A stretch of 34,435 nucleotides of DNA from Bacteroidota bacterium (GTDB lineage: Bacteria > Bacteroidota > Ignavibacteria > Ch128b), in NCBI GenBank assembly GCA_018828505.1, contig JAHJVF010000135.1, positions 1 through 34,435 of the forward strand, written 5' to 3'. Position numbers and translations under genes: made by a program. The first letter of the stretch is position 1; the number at the start of each line of letters is the position of its first letter. Under the pieces are notes generated by a model that was not told where the DNA came from, did not search any database, and saw nothing but the letters and a program-made list of their open reading frames with translations. Below, in pieces: positions 1 through 7,275 of the stretch.

Positions 1-50
1 CATTTTTATAGTTCTTTAATGTCTTTGCTATTTTCTTCATCGGCTCTATA

Positions 51-69
51 CCTGCTTGCAGCAGGCAAG
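51..69. repeat. short palindromic element in ISL3 pseudogene (copy a)
   Basis: Nested inverted repeats: CCTGC/GCAGG (51-55, 61-65) and CTTGC/GCAAG (55-59, 65-69). It separates the transposase motifs DSWYENVVKSN and EPMKKIAKTLKNY, so it looks inserted. Confidence 0.55.
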
Positions 70-100
70 TTGGATTTAACAACGTTTTCATACCAACTAT

Positions 101-121
101 CCTGCCTGACGGCAGGCAGGC
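101..121. repeat. short palindromic element in ISL3 pseudogene (copy b)
   Basis: CCTGCC/GGCAGG arms (101-106, 111-116) around TGAC, followed by CAGGC. On the minus strand, removing 20 nt joins ASAFF directly to DSWYENV, which reads as a normal ISL3 C-terminal region. That supports an insertion. Confidence 0.65.
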
Positions 122-171
122 AAAAAATGCCGAAGCTTGTTCTGTTGTCTGCTTTTCAAATATTTCCATAA

Positions 172-186
172 TCCGCCAAAGGCGGA
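172..186. repeat. 15-nt palindrome TCCGCC-AAA-GGCGGA in ISL3 pseudogene
   Basis: Perfect 6-bp arms around AAA. On the minus strand it adds about five codons (VRLWR) in frame between RAWKMK and IMEIFEKQ, with no stop. Similar in design to the 16-nt element at 13346-13361. Confidence 0.65.
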
Positions 187-214
187 CTTTCATCTTCCAG
201 GCTCGTGAGGTTAA

Positions 215-230
215 TCCGTCAGCTGACGGA
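215..230. repeat. 16-nt perfect palindrome TCCGTCAGCTGACGGA
   Basis: Perfectly self-complementary. On the minus strand it lies between KFIEINQ and LTSRAWKMK of the transposase and shifts the frame. Confidence 0.65.
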
Positions 231-254
231 CTTGATTTATTTCGATGAACTTTG

Positions 255-270
255 TCCGTCAGTTGACGGA
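255..270. repeat. 16-nt palindrome TCCGTCAGTTGACGGA
   Basis: Differs from 215-230 by one base in the centre and lies only 24 nt from it. It sits between KLTDK and KFIEINQ in the transposase. It keeps the frame but adds a TGA stop. Confidence 0.65.
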
Positions 271-382
271 TTTGTCTGTTAATTTATCTGAATTTTTTAG
301 CATTACATACTTAGCTTTCTTAAGCAACGGTTCTGTTTTTACTTCCTTCTTGCGTGTATCGTCTATGCCTTTATTAAGATAC

Positions 383-417
383 CTGCCCGCCACGTCAGAA
401 CTAATGAGGCAGGCGGG
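383..417. repeat. 35-nt palindromic element in ISL3 pseudogene (copy 1)
   Basis: Arms CTGCCCGCC and GGCAGGCGGG around a variable centre. Same length and arms as 945-979 and 14801-14835. It lies between HVVK and YLNKGIDDTRKKE of the transposase, in the opposite orientation relative to the gene from 945-979, and costs the frame (about 38 extra nt). Confidence 0.75.
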
Positions 418-703
418 GGCTTGACCACGTGATATTTGTCATGTACAATTTCAACATCCGAACATTTTTTTTTACTGCTGCAATAAATGCATCCCACATA
501 TCTACGCATACAGCTTTCATACCAGCTAATTGTTTATCTGTAAAGGTTTTTTTGAACAATTCTTCGGTTGCTGATAATGTTCTGTCTTTACCAACTTCTA
601 ATACACGATTTGCCTTGCTATCACTGATGACTGTTATGTATTGATGACCTTTTTTATAACTCTTTTCATCTATATTGATTACGGGAATATCATCTTTATT
701 GTA

Positions 704-914
704 ACTTAAAAAACCACCTTCTTAGAAGGTGGTTATGTACTTTTGGCTACGCCATTACTGTAAAAGATAAATAACAATTGAATAAAAGATATCTTGATCC
801 TGGTCTTTAAAGGAACTCAGAAATTCACATTCTCAAAAGGTGAATTTAAAAAAATTAATGAACGCTTCGCGTGTTTCTTAAAGCCACGTTCTTAGAACGT
901 GGTTGTTTACTTAA
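704..914. mobile_element. non-autonomous IS200/IS605-like (PATE-like) insertion
   Basis: A segment of about 205 bp splits the ISL3 gene between RRQLS and YNKDDIPVINIDEKS. Each end has a near-perfect hairpin: AACCACCTTC/GAAGGTGGTT (712-734) and AGCCACGTTC/GAACGTGGTT (882-904). ACTTAA occurs at both outer edges (704-709 and 909-914). There is no coding capacity. Subterminal hairpins without a transposase fit IS200/IS605-derived palindrome-associated elements; the ACTTAA repeat could instead be a target duplication of another element type. The family assignment is inference. Confidence 0.55.
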
Positions 915-944
915 TTGTCGTCTTTGGAGTCCACGTTCTACACT

Positions 945-979
945 CCCGCCTGCCTCTCTCATCTCAACAGGGCGGGCAG
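945..979. repeat. 35-nt palindromic element in ISL3 pseudogene (copy 2)
   Basis: CCCGCCTGCC at the left and GGGCGGGCAG at the right, same length as 383-417 and 14801-14835. On the minus strand it is read in frame as PARPVEMREAGG between VNRIMC and VERGLQRR. That is the same frame and similar peptide (x-A-[RH]-x-V-[EQ]-[ML]-[RH]-E-A-G-G) as the copy in the aldose epimerase gene. Confidence 0.75.
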
Positions 980-1173
980 GTACGCACATTATTCGGTTAA
1001 CTTTTTCGTAGCTAATATCAAGCAATTCTCCTGTTTATCTTCAGACCTTTGTCTGGTTATGGGTTGCCTTTAGTACTTTGATAGCATAATCGTCAAATTT
1101 CTTCGTGTGGCGACCATCATCGTCTGCCCACGGTACTGGTATACTCACAACATTGCCAAGTGAATTTTTTACT

Positions 1174-1204
1174 CCCTGCCACAAGATAGCTATGTCGTGG
1201 CGGG
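1174..1204. repeat. 31-nt palindromic element in ISL3 pseudogene (copy 3)
   Basis: Arms CCCTGCCAC and GTGGCGGG. On the minus strand it adds an in-frame peptide of about 12 residues (TRHDIAILWQG) between LYCRVP and VKNSLGNVVSIPVPWA, where ISL3 proteins as I recall them continue directly. Related by its arms to the 35-nt elements. Confidence 0.5.
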
Positions 1205-1370
1205 TCGGTACACGACAATACAAATAGCTGTTATATCCCAATATATCAAGATGTCTCCAGGTCCTTTCCGGACGATAATCATAAATTGGGCATATCTCTC
1301 CTGTTTCTCTGCATACACCTTCGTCATCTGTGTAACGGATAGAAATGTGAACTTCCTTTTTCTGGCTTTT

Positions 1371-1403
1371 ACCGAAGGGACTCATTCGAGCACTCTCTTC
1401 GGT
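1371..1403. repeat. 33-nt palindromic element in ISL3 pseudogene
   Basis: ACCGAAG (1371-1377) pairs with CTTCGGT (1397-1403); the inner part is partly self-complementary. It encodes about 11 in-frame residues (ESARMSPFG) between NEINFT and KKEVHISI on the minus strand. Different arm sequence from the GCCTGCC family. Confidence 0.45.
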
Positions 1404-1549
1404 GAAGTTAATTTCATTTACCTCCCATTCAGGAGGTAATTGTAATAGCTCGGTAATAAATTCTGTTGTTTCCATACCTTTAATTTAATAACTTTTCACA
1501 CAATTAACGGTAGAACCGTAATTTTTATATTAAAAAAGTTTGGGAATCT

Positions 1550-1562
1550 ACCCCTTCGGGGT
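1550..1562. repeat. small hairpin ACCCC-TTC-GGGGT
   Basis: Perfect 5-bp stem with a TTC loop, flanked by A/T runs, in the leader of the ISL3 gene. It could be a terminator remnant or the IS end; not resolved. The rest of 1476-1723 shows only short A/T-rich sequence. Confidence 0.3.
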
Positions 1563-1723
1563 TGGAAAGTTTTTTATGTCACATTATAGTACAATTACAG
1601 GGTTAATTTCAATTAAAGTTGAGAATAATCATCATATATTAAAGAGGGGAAGTTGGTGTTCATAATTATTTATCGTTTAGTTATTTTTGATTGTTGTTTA
1701 TTAAACTTAAGGAGGATCGAGAT

Positions 1724-1951
1724 ATGAAGTTTACGAGGATAACAGTTAATCCTAATCAAATGAATGGAGTACCCTGTATAAGAGGCTTAAGAATACCTGT
1801 CTCGGTAATTGTTGGAATGATTGCCGAAGGGATCAGAAATGAAGAAATTTTGAACTTATATCCTGACCTGGAAAAAGAAGACATTAAAGAAGCTTTGCAA
1901 TATGCGGCGGAAGCAGTTAGAGAGCAGCAAATTCCACTTATTAATACATGA
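1724..1951 (+). CDS. DUF433 family antitoxin
   Basis: 75-aa protein of the DUF433 family. Proteins of this type are usually the antitoxin partner of a DUF5615/PIN-like protein. Motifs seen are the N-terminal ITVNPNQMNGVPCIRGLRI segment, typical of DUF433 (…GxPxIRGxRIPV…), and a C-terminal helix with LYPDLEKEDIKEALQYAAE, the predicted winged-helix part that binds DNA. The ATG at 1724 is chosen because GGAGG lies at 1711-1715, ahead of it; an upstream in-frame ATG at 1691 has no such site. The stop overlaps the start of the next gene by ATGA, so the two are translationally coupled. DNA binding and autoregulation are inferred from the family. Confidence 0.85.
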   Translation: MKFTRITVNPNQMNGVPCIRGLRIPVSVIVGMIAEGIRNEEILNLYPDLEKEDIKEALQYAAEAVREQQIPLINT

Positions 1952-2316
1952 TAAAATTTTTAGTTGATAATGCTCTTTCACCTCTATTATCTACCAAGCT
2001 GTGTGAAAGTGGTTATGATTCAGTTCATGTTCGGGAATTAAATCTCCAAAATTCAGACGATCTTATTATTTTCAATAATGCATTAGAACAGAATAGAGTA
2101 ATAATCTCTGCTGATACCGATTTTAGTACGATTCTCTCAACATGGAAATATTCGTTTCCCTCATTAATTTTATTCAGAAGAGGTATAGCAAGACATCCTC
2201 TAAAGCAAATAAAGATATTACTCGAAAATCTTTCCTCGATTGAGTCTGCATTAGAATCGGGCAGTATTGTAGTGATTGAAGAAAGCCGTATAAGAATTCG
2301 CTCATTACCACTTTAA
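1948..2316 (+). CDS. DUF5615 PIN-like toxin
   Basis: 122-aa protein of the DUF5615 (PIN-like) family, the putative ribonuclease toxin of the pair. Acidic positions typical of the fold are visible: FLVDNALSP at residues 4-12 and the ISADTDFSTIL segment near residues 52-63. Strand-rich LILFRR follows around residue 75. The start overlaps the antitoxin stop (ATGA), so the two genes form a bicistronic operon. It lies directly behind a degraded insertion sequence, a common place for such modules. Target and activity are not known from the sequence. Confidence 0.8.
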   Translation: MIKFLVDNALSPLLSTKLCESGYDSVHVRELNLQNSDDLIIFNNALEQNRVIISADTDFSTILSTWKYSFPSLILFRRGIARHPLKQIKILLENLSSIESALESGSIVVIEESRIRIRSLPL

Positions 2317-2369
2317 ATACTTGAATTGATTTACAAGAAGATTTATTCTATTTAATCATTTTAATCAAA

Positions 2370-4796
2370 ATGAAAACTGTACTTAAAAAAGAGATGTTTA
2401 ATAACAAATACGGATTTTTTACAGACGATTTCAGAGAATTTGTGATTACCGATCCACGCACTCCGCGGCCGTGGTTTAATTATATGTGGAATGATGAATA
2501 CGTCGGTCTGATTTCTCATACAGGCGGCGGATTTAGTTTTCTGGAAAGCCCGCGCGATAATCGTTTGACAAGAATGCGATACAACTCTTTGCCGTGGGAT
2601 AGACCCGGAAGGTACGTCATCGTTAAAGATGTTGAAACAGGCAAATATTGGTCGTTGAGCTGGGCTCCAACGATCGATCAAAAATATAAATTATTTGAAT
2701 GCAGGCATGGACAAGGTTACACAAAAATCATTACCGAAATTAACGGTATTCGCGGAGAAATAACTTACTTCGTTCCGATAGATTGTAATGCTGAAATTTG
2801 GAGAGTAAAACTCACAAATCTTACCAATCGAAAAAGAAATCTTGAAGTCTACTCTTTTACTGAATTGTTGATGGGAAATGCATTGAACGATTTAATCAAT
2901 CAACCCAACGATAAACATTTCACTGAAATTTATTTCAATAAAAAACATAAAACGCTTGTTGCAACAAGACGCTATTGGGTTTTGAATAGAAGAGTAACTG
3001 TCGAACAACCCAATTTAGATTGGAAGTATAAAATTCTTTTTACTCAAACACTTCCGATAAAAGGATTTGATGGAAGTCTCGATAATTTCATCGGACGTTG
3101 GCGTGCAGAATCAAATCCCGAATCCATCGAAACAGGAAAGATGAAAAATACCGAAATTACGGCAGGCGATCCGGTTGCGGCACTTCAATCAAAAATATCT
3201 CTCAATCCAAAATCTGAAAAAGATTTTGCCGTAGTGATGGCTGTATCGCCGAAAGAAGTCGAAAATCCTTATGAGCATTTAAATTGGGATTTGTTGACCA
3301 AAATCGAAACTATCGATGAAAAATTTTCTGAACTCAGAAAAAAATGGGATGATTACCTTTCGGCTTTTAAGGTTTATTCATCAGATAGTAAATTTGATTT
3401 GATGTTAAACGTTTGGAATCAATATCAAGCCGCGGTTACTTTTGATATGTCGCGAAATGCAGGATACTATCATGGTGGACTTTTATTCGGAACCGGCATG
3501 CGAGATCAATTTCAGGATATTCTCGGAGTGGTTATCGTAAATCCGGAGAACGTCCGCTCTCGTCTAATCAATGCACTTCGATTTCAATTTAAAGATGGTT
3601 CAACTCTTCATAATTTTTTCAAATTGACAGATTGGGGAGAACGTACAAATCACTCCGATACTCCACTTTGGATTCCTTTTGGAATTGTTGAATACCTGAA
3701 TGAAACCGCAGATTTTTCGATTCTTGATGAAGTAGTTAAATTTTATGATGAAGGGGAAGCAACTGTTTATGAGCATTTAAAGAGAGCAATTGATTTTTGT
3801 CTTTCTTTGACCAGTTCGCGAGGAATTCCTAAAATCATGAATGGCGATTGGAATGATACTCTCGATAAAGTTGGGCCCAAAGGTGAAGGTGAAACAATTT
3901 GGGGTGCTTTCTTTTTGGCATACATTATCAAAAAAGTCCTTGAGCTTCTGGAATGGAAAAAAGATTTCGATACATTGAACAGATGGAAAACCAAATATCA
4001 AAAAATTTCAGAAGTTGTCAACAAAGTCGCTTGGGATGGTGAATGGTACATCCGCGCATTCAAAGATAATGGCGAACCACTCGGTACTCACAAAGCAAAG
4101 CAAGGAAAAATTTTTATTAATGTACAATCGTGGTCGGTGATCTCTGGACTTGCACCGAAAGAGAGAGCAGATAAATGTATTTCGTCGGTTAAAAAATATC
4201 TTGCAAGACCAAACGGAATTCAAATTTGCTGGCCGTCATTTACAGAAATTGAAGTAGATGTCGGTTTGATTAGTCGTTGCGTCCCTGGTAAAAAAGAAAA
4301 CGGTGCAATCTTCAATCACGCTTCATCGTGGTTTGTTCTTGCTTCAATTCTAAATGGCGATGTTGATTTTGCTTATGATGTTTACATGCGAATGAATCCT
4401 TTGAATTCATCGAAGAGAATTGACAGATATGAGGTCGAACCTTACGTTTACGCAGAATATATTACAAGCCCCGATCATCCAACCGAAGGACAAGCAAGTC
4501 ATTCATGGCTAACAGGTACGGCAGTGTGGATGTTGAGAATTGGAATCGATTACATTCTCGGCTTCAATACATCGTTAAAAGGATTGACAATTAATCCAAA
4601 CATTCCTTCACATTGGAAAGAATTCAGAGCGGAGAGAAAATTCAGAGGGAAATTAATCAAACTGCATGTTCTCAATCCACACGGAAAAAATTCCGGATTC
4701 AGCGAAATAAAAATTAACGGAGAGAAAGTTGATAATAACTTTATTGAAGTTGAAAAGTTTAACGAACATGAAATCGATGTAGAGTTGATTTTATAA
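2370..4796 (+). CDS. GH94 glycoside phosphorylase (cellobiose/chitobiose phosphorylase-like)
   Basis: 808-aa cytoplasmic enzyme with no signal peptide, the usual size for GH94 disaccharide phosphorylases (about 790-820 aa). Such enzymes split a beta-linked disaccharide with phosphate to give a sugar 1-phosphate. The N-terminal beta-sandwich starts with NNKYGFFTDDFREFVITDPR and TGGGFSF. The (alpha/alpha)6 barrel has GTGMRDQFQDILG and the catalytic motif GDWNDTLD; Asp493 is the likely general acid. HSWLTGTAVWM follows near the C-terminus. Substrate (cellobiose, chitobiose, laminaribiose or other) cannot be settled from sequence alone. It starts 53 bp after the toxin gene, without a clear ribosome-binding site. 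A MITE lies directly downstream. Confidence 0.85.
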   Translation: MKTVLKKEMFNNKYGFFTDDFREFVITDPRTPRPWFNYMWNDEYVGLISHTGGGFSFLESPRDNRLTRMRYNSLPWDRPGRYVIVKDVETGKYWSLSWAPTIDQKYKLFECRHGQGYTKIITEINGIRGEITYFVPIDCNAEIWRVKLTNLTNRKRNLEVYSFTELLMGNALNDLINQPNDKHFTEIYFNKKHKTLVATRRYWVLNRRVTVEQPNLDWKYKILFTQTLPIKGFDGSLDNFIGRWRAESNPESIETGKMKNTEITAGDPVAALQSKISLNPKSEKDFAVVMAVSPKEVENPYEHLNWDLLTKIETIDEKFSELRKKWDDYLSAFKVYSSDSKFDLMLNVWNQYQAAVTFDMSRNAGYYHGGLLFGTGMRDQFQDILGVVIVNPENVRSRLINALRFQFKDGSTLHNFFKLTDWGERTNHSDTPLWIPFGIVEYLNETADFSILDEVVKFYDEGEATVYEHLKRAIDFCLSLTSSRGIPKIMNGDWNDTLDKVGPKGEGETIWGAFFLAYIIKKVLELLEWKKDFDTLNRWKTKYQKISEVVNKVAWDGEWYIRAFKDNGEPLGTHKAKQGKIFINVQSWSVISGLAPKERADKCISSVKKYLARPNGIQICWPSFTEIEVDVGLISRCVPGKKENGAIFNHASSWFVLASILNGDVDFAYDVYMRMNPLNSSKRIDRYEVEPYVYAEYITSPDHPTEGQASHSWLTGTAVWMLRIGIDYILGFNTSLKGLTINPNIPSHWKEFRAERKFRGKLIKLHVLNPHGKNSGFSEIKINGEKVDNNFIEVEKFNEHEIDVELIL

Positions 4797-4800
4797 CAAA

Positions 4801-4949
4801 TAATATTACTCAAGTTGACCGCCTTATTTGTAATTGATTATTTTATAATGAGTTAAAGAAAGTTAAAAATTTTAATGTTCTTCATAAAAACATTATATTT
4901 TTCAAAAAATAGACTTTTTCTTTTTACGCGGTCAACTTGAGTAATATTA
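4801..4949. mobile_element. MITE with 22-bp perfect terminal inverted repeats
   Basis: Positions 4801-4822 (TAATATTACTCAAGTTGACC…) are the exact reverse complement of 4928-4949. The 149-bp element is AT-rich and non-coding. It starts 4 bp after the GH94 stop and ends 19 bp before the next start. The terminal repeat shares TACTCA-GTTGA with the element at 29754-29913. Non-autonomous DNA transposon by structure. The arms could also fold in RNA and act as a terminator between the two genes. Confidence 0.75.
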
Positions 4950-4968
4950 ATAGGAGTCAAACAGAACA

Positions 4969-6834
4969 TTGAAGAAAATTTTTATCTTAATCGTAGTTAT
5001 TTTGGGTATCAAAGAGCTAAGTGCACAAGAACTAAGAGGTACATGGATTGCACGCGACCAGCTTGCAACGAAAGAAGCCCTCGCACTTGCAATGGACAGT
5101 CTTGCAGCAAATAATTTCAATGTGGTTTACGTTAATGCGTGGAGTCGCGGCTATCCTCTATGGCAAAGTGATATTTTTTATCAACATACCGGAACAGCTA
5201 TTGATCCAGCATTCGTTGGACGTGATATATTAGCGGAAGCAATTGCTGAAGGGCATAAGCATGGGCTTCACGTTGAAGCTTGGTTCGAATATGGATTCGT
5301 TGGCGGATACGTATTGTATTATCCGGGGACAAGCGGAAAAGGAAAAATATTTGACGTTCATCCGGAATGGGTTGCAAAACGTCAAGATGGCGGAGAAAAA
5401 GACAACAGCAATTTTTATTGGATGGTTCAAACGAGAAGAGATGTGCAAGATTTTTTAATTGCTCTTTGTACAGAGATGGCTCGCAAATATGATCTCGATG
5501 GAATTGAATTGGACCGAATAAGATACTCGAGTTTGCAGTATGGCTATGATTCGTACACTGATAGTTTATATCGTCTAGAACATAGCGGAAATCCTCTACC
5601 GATCAATTATTCAGATGCATCATTTATCCGCTGGCGTGCAGATAAATTAAATGAGTTTGCTGCCAGAATCTACGACAGTCTTAAAGCAATAAATCCTAAT
5701 CTAAATATTTCGAATGCACCGAGCTTATACAGTTCAAGTTCATATACGTCGTATACTAATTTTTGTCAGGATTGGGCCTGGTGGGTGAATAATAATAAGA
5801 TCGATAACGTTCAGGTTCAGATGTATGTAAGTTCTCCTGCTTCTTTTTCATCTATATTAGATTATGCAAATACATTAGCCGCTAATAAATCAAAAGTTTT
5901 TCCGGCTTTTGCCGTAGCACCATCGGGAACTCCACTTATTCTCGAATCGGTGTTACAGTTTATCGATATCGCAAGAGCTAAAGGTCATAATGGGAATTCA
6001 ATTTGGTACTATACCGACCTTCGTTCATATTTCTCCGGAATAAAAAATGCACGTTATAATGATAAAACATATCCGCCATTCTCAAAAACTGATTGGAGAG
6101 AAGTAAAAAAGATAATCAGCATCTCAAACTCCGCAGATGCAGTAAGATTCGGCAATTGGTTCAACAGTTTAGTTTATGGTTATGATGGTCCTTCAATTTA
6201 TTCTAACTATGGCGATTCTGCTGCGGTGAGTTATTACATCGATGTACCGGCAAATGGATTTTATGAAGTCTATGCATTTGTTCCGATCGGTGCAGACCGT
6301 GCACAGAATGCGGAGTACATTGTTATTGATCCCTCTGGAGTTGAAAAGAGAGTTTACGTTGATCAGTCTGATGTTAACAATAAACGCTGGTTTAAATTGG
6401 GTGATTTCAAACTGAAAGCCGGTAGAAGTCTTGTTGCTGTTTTAAGCAATCGTGGAATTGCAGCCGGTAAAAGAGTTAGTGCTGATGCGATAATGATAAA
6501 ATTGAACAGAAGATTATCCCCGGAAGTAATAACATCAGTTGAAACTGAAAAGAATTTGAATGAAAGTTTTGAACATAAGATCAATTTGAAAAATTATCCG
6601 AATCCTTTTAATGATCAGACGACTGTTACTTTTGAATTAACTGAATCAAAAAGAGTAGATCTTTCACTATATAATATATTAGGTGAAAATGTTATGAAGG
6701 TTGAGAGGTTTAGTGGTAAAAAGGGAATAAATAACATTCAGATCGATACTTCTTCCTTTCCGAGCGGAATTTATTTTTGCTCGCTTGAGCTTGATGATAA
6801 AATTTATTTCGGTAAGCTGCTTCTCTTGAAATAG
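4969..6834 (+). CDS. secreted GHL10 (DUF187-type) glycoside hydrolase with T9SS sorting domain
   Basis: 621 aa. Residues 1 to about 19 are a signal peptide (KKIFILIVVILGI…LSAQ). Residues about 22-350 match the glycosyl-hydrolase-like 10 (DUF187/YngK) TIM barrel: ELRGTWIA at the start, HKHGLHVEAWFEYGF, then KYDLDGIELDRIRYS carrying likely active-site acids. Residues about 380-510 look like a golvesin/Xly-type beta domain (YYIDVPANGFYEVYAFVP). The end, from LKNYPNPFNDQTTVTFEL, is a Por (T9SS) C-terminal sorting domain, so the protein should cross the outer membrane and be anchored or released. The start is TTG with AGGAG at 4952-4956. Its stop is adjacent to the convergent AlaX-like gene, with no intergenic DNA. 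Substrate unknown. Confidence 0.85.
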   Translation: MKKIFILIVVILGIKELSAQELRGTWIARDQLATKEALALAMDSLAANNFNVVYVNAWSRGYPLWQSDIFYQHTGTAIDPAFVGRDILAEAIAEGHKHGLHVEAWFEYGFVGGYVLYYPGTSGKGKIFDVHPEWVAKRQDGGEKDNSNFYWMVQTRRDVQDFLIALCTEMARKYDLDGIELDRIRYSSLQYGYDSYTDSLYRLEHSGNPLPINYSDASFIRWRADKLNEFAARIYDSLKAINPNLNISNAPSLYSSSSYTSYTNFCQDWAWWVNNNKIDNVQVQMYVSSPASFSSILDYANTLAANKSKVFPAFAVAPSGTPLILESVLQFIDIARAKGHNGNSIWYYTDLRSYFSGIKNARYNDKTYPPFSKTDWREVKKIISISNSADAVRFGNWFNSLVYGYDGPSIYSNYGDSAAVSYYIDVPANGFYEVYAFVPIGADRAQNAEYIVIDPSGVEKRVYVDQSDVNNKRWFKLGDFKLKAGRSLVAVLSNRGIAAGKRVSADAIMIKLNRRLSPEVITSVETEKNLNESFEHKINLKNYPNPFNDQTTVTFELTESKRVDLSLYNILGENVMKVERFSGKKGINNIQIDTSSFPSGIYFCSLELDDKIYFGKLLLLK

Positions 6835-7275
6835 TTATTTATCCAAGAGCTTAAATCTTAATCTCAGCACATCATTTTCAAAACTTGTCGAAATGATTTT
6901 AAAGCGTCCAATTTCTGAAGTTGAGTTTACGTGAATTCCGCTGCAAGGGCAAGAATCGTAATCGCCAATTTTAATAATTCGCAATGTGTCGCCAGCCTCA
7001 TCCGGAAGTCTTTCCAAATTAAACATCTTTTCAGCTTCTAAGCGCGGGATGAATTCTTCGTAAACATCCAAGCTCTTTACGATTACCTCATTAACACGTT
7101 TTTCAATTTCGTCAATCTCGAGTTCAGTTATTTCTCTATTGAACTTGTAATCGCACTTGGATTTTTTCTTTTCGATATGGGCGCTAAATGCTCTTCCGCA
7201 ATCGAACATTCTAACCATAGTTTGGTTAAGAATATGTTCAGCAGAATGCATTCTTGGATCATAATCTTTTTTCAT
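6835..7275 (-). CDS. AlaX-like alanyl-tRNA trans-editing protein
   Basis: 146-aa protein with the tRNA-editing (SAD) domain of alanyl/threonyl-tRNA synthetases. Zinc ligands are visible: HSAEH (His10, His14) and CPCSGIH (Cys111, His115). Free-standing proteins of this type hydrolyse mischarged aminoacyl-tRNA, such as Ser-tRNA(Ala). The short length fits the AlaX-S class. The start lies inside the end of the MDR oxidoreductase gene (17-nt overlap), so the two are probably co-transcribed and coupled. It ends back to back with the convergent gene. The preferred amino acid cannot be read from the sequence. Confidence 0.8.
   Translation of the reverse strand: MKKDYDPRMHSAEHILNQTMVRMFDCGRAFSAHIEKKKSKCDYKFNREITELEIDEIEKRVNEVIVKSLDVYEEFIPRLEAEKMFNLERLPDEAGDTLRIIKIGDYDSCPCSGIHVNSTSEIGRFKIISTSFENDVLRLRFKLLDK

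Larger units (their letters stand above)
1..1475 (-). pseudogene. ISL3-family transposase, broken, 3' end beyond window
   Basis: Reading right to left, an ISL3-like transposase can be pieced together. The N-terminal part (1041-1475, start METTEF) has the zinc-finger/WRHLD region (ERTWRHLD) and PVPWADDDGRHTKKF. After stops near 1040 come GELLDISYEKVNRIMC and VERGLQRRQLS. After a roughly 205-bp insertion, the catalytic core resumes with INIDEKSYKKGHQYITVISD, then VDMWDAFIAAVKK and VEIVHDKYHVVK, and ends with MEIFEKQTTEQASAFF, DSWYENVVKSN and EPMKKIAKTLKNY near position 1. The frame is lost at a 9-A run (about 465-473), at several stops, and at many palindromic insertions listed separately. Family membership rests on remembered ISL3 motifs. 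The C-terminus lies outside the window. The copy cannot make an active protein. Confidence 0.85.

Noticed and set aside
429-644. Open frame of 71 codons on the plus strand
   Set aside because: The minus strand codes for the ISL3 catalytic core here; the plus-strand frame is its antisense shadow.
1197-1439. Open frame of 80 codons on the plus strand
   Set aside because: Antisense to the transposase N-terminal part, which has recognisable ISL3 motifs.
1-1475. CRISPR-like array of short repeats
   Set aside because: The repeats are self-complementary, of different families and irregularly spaced, and lie between transposase motifs; no equal-length spacers.
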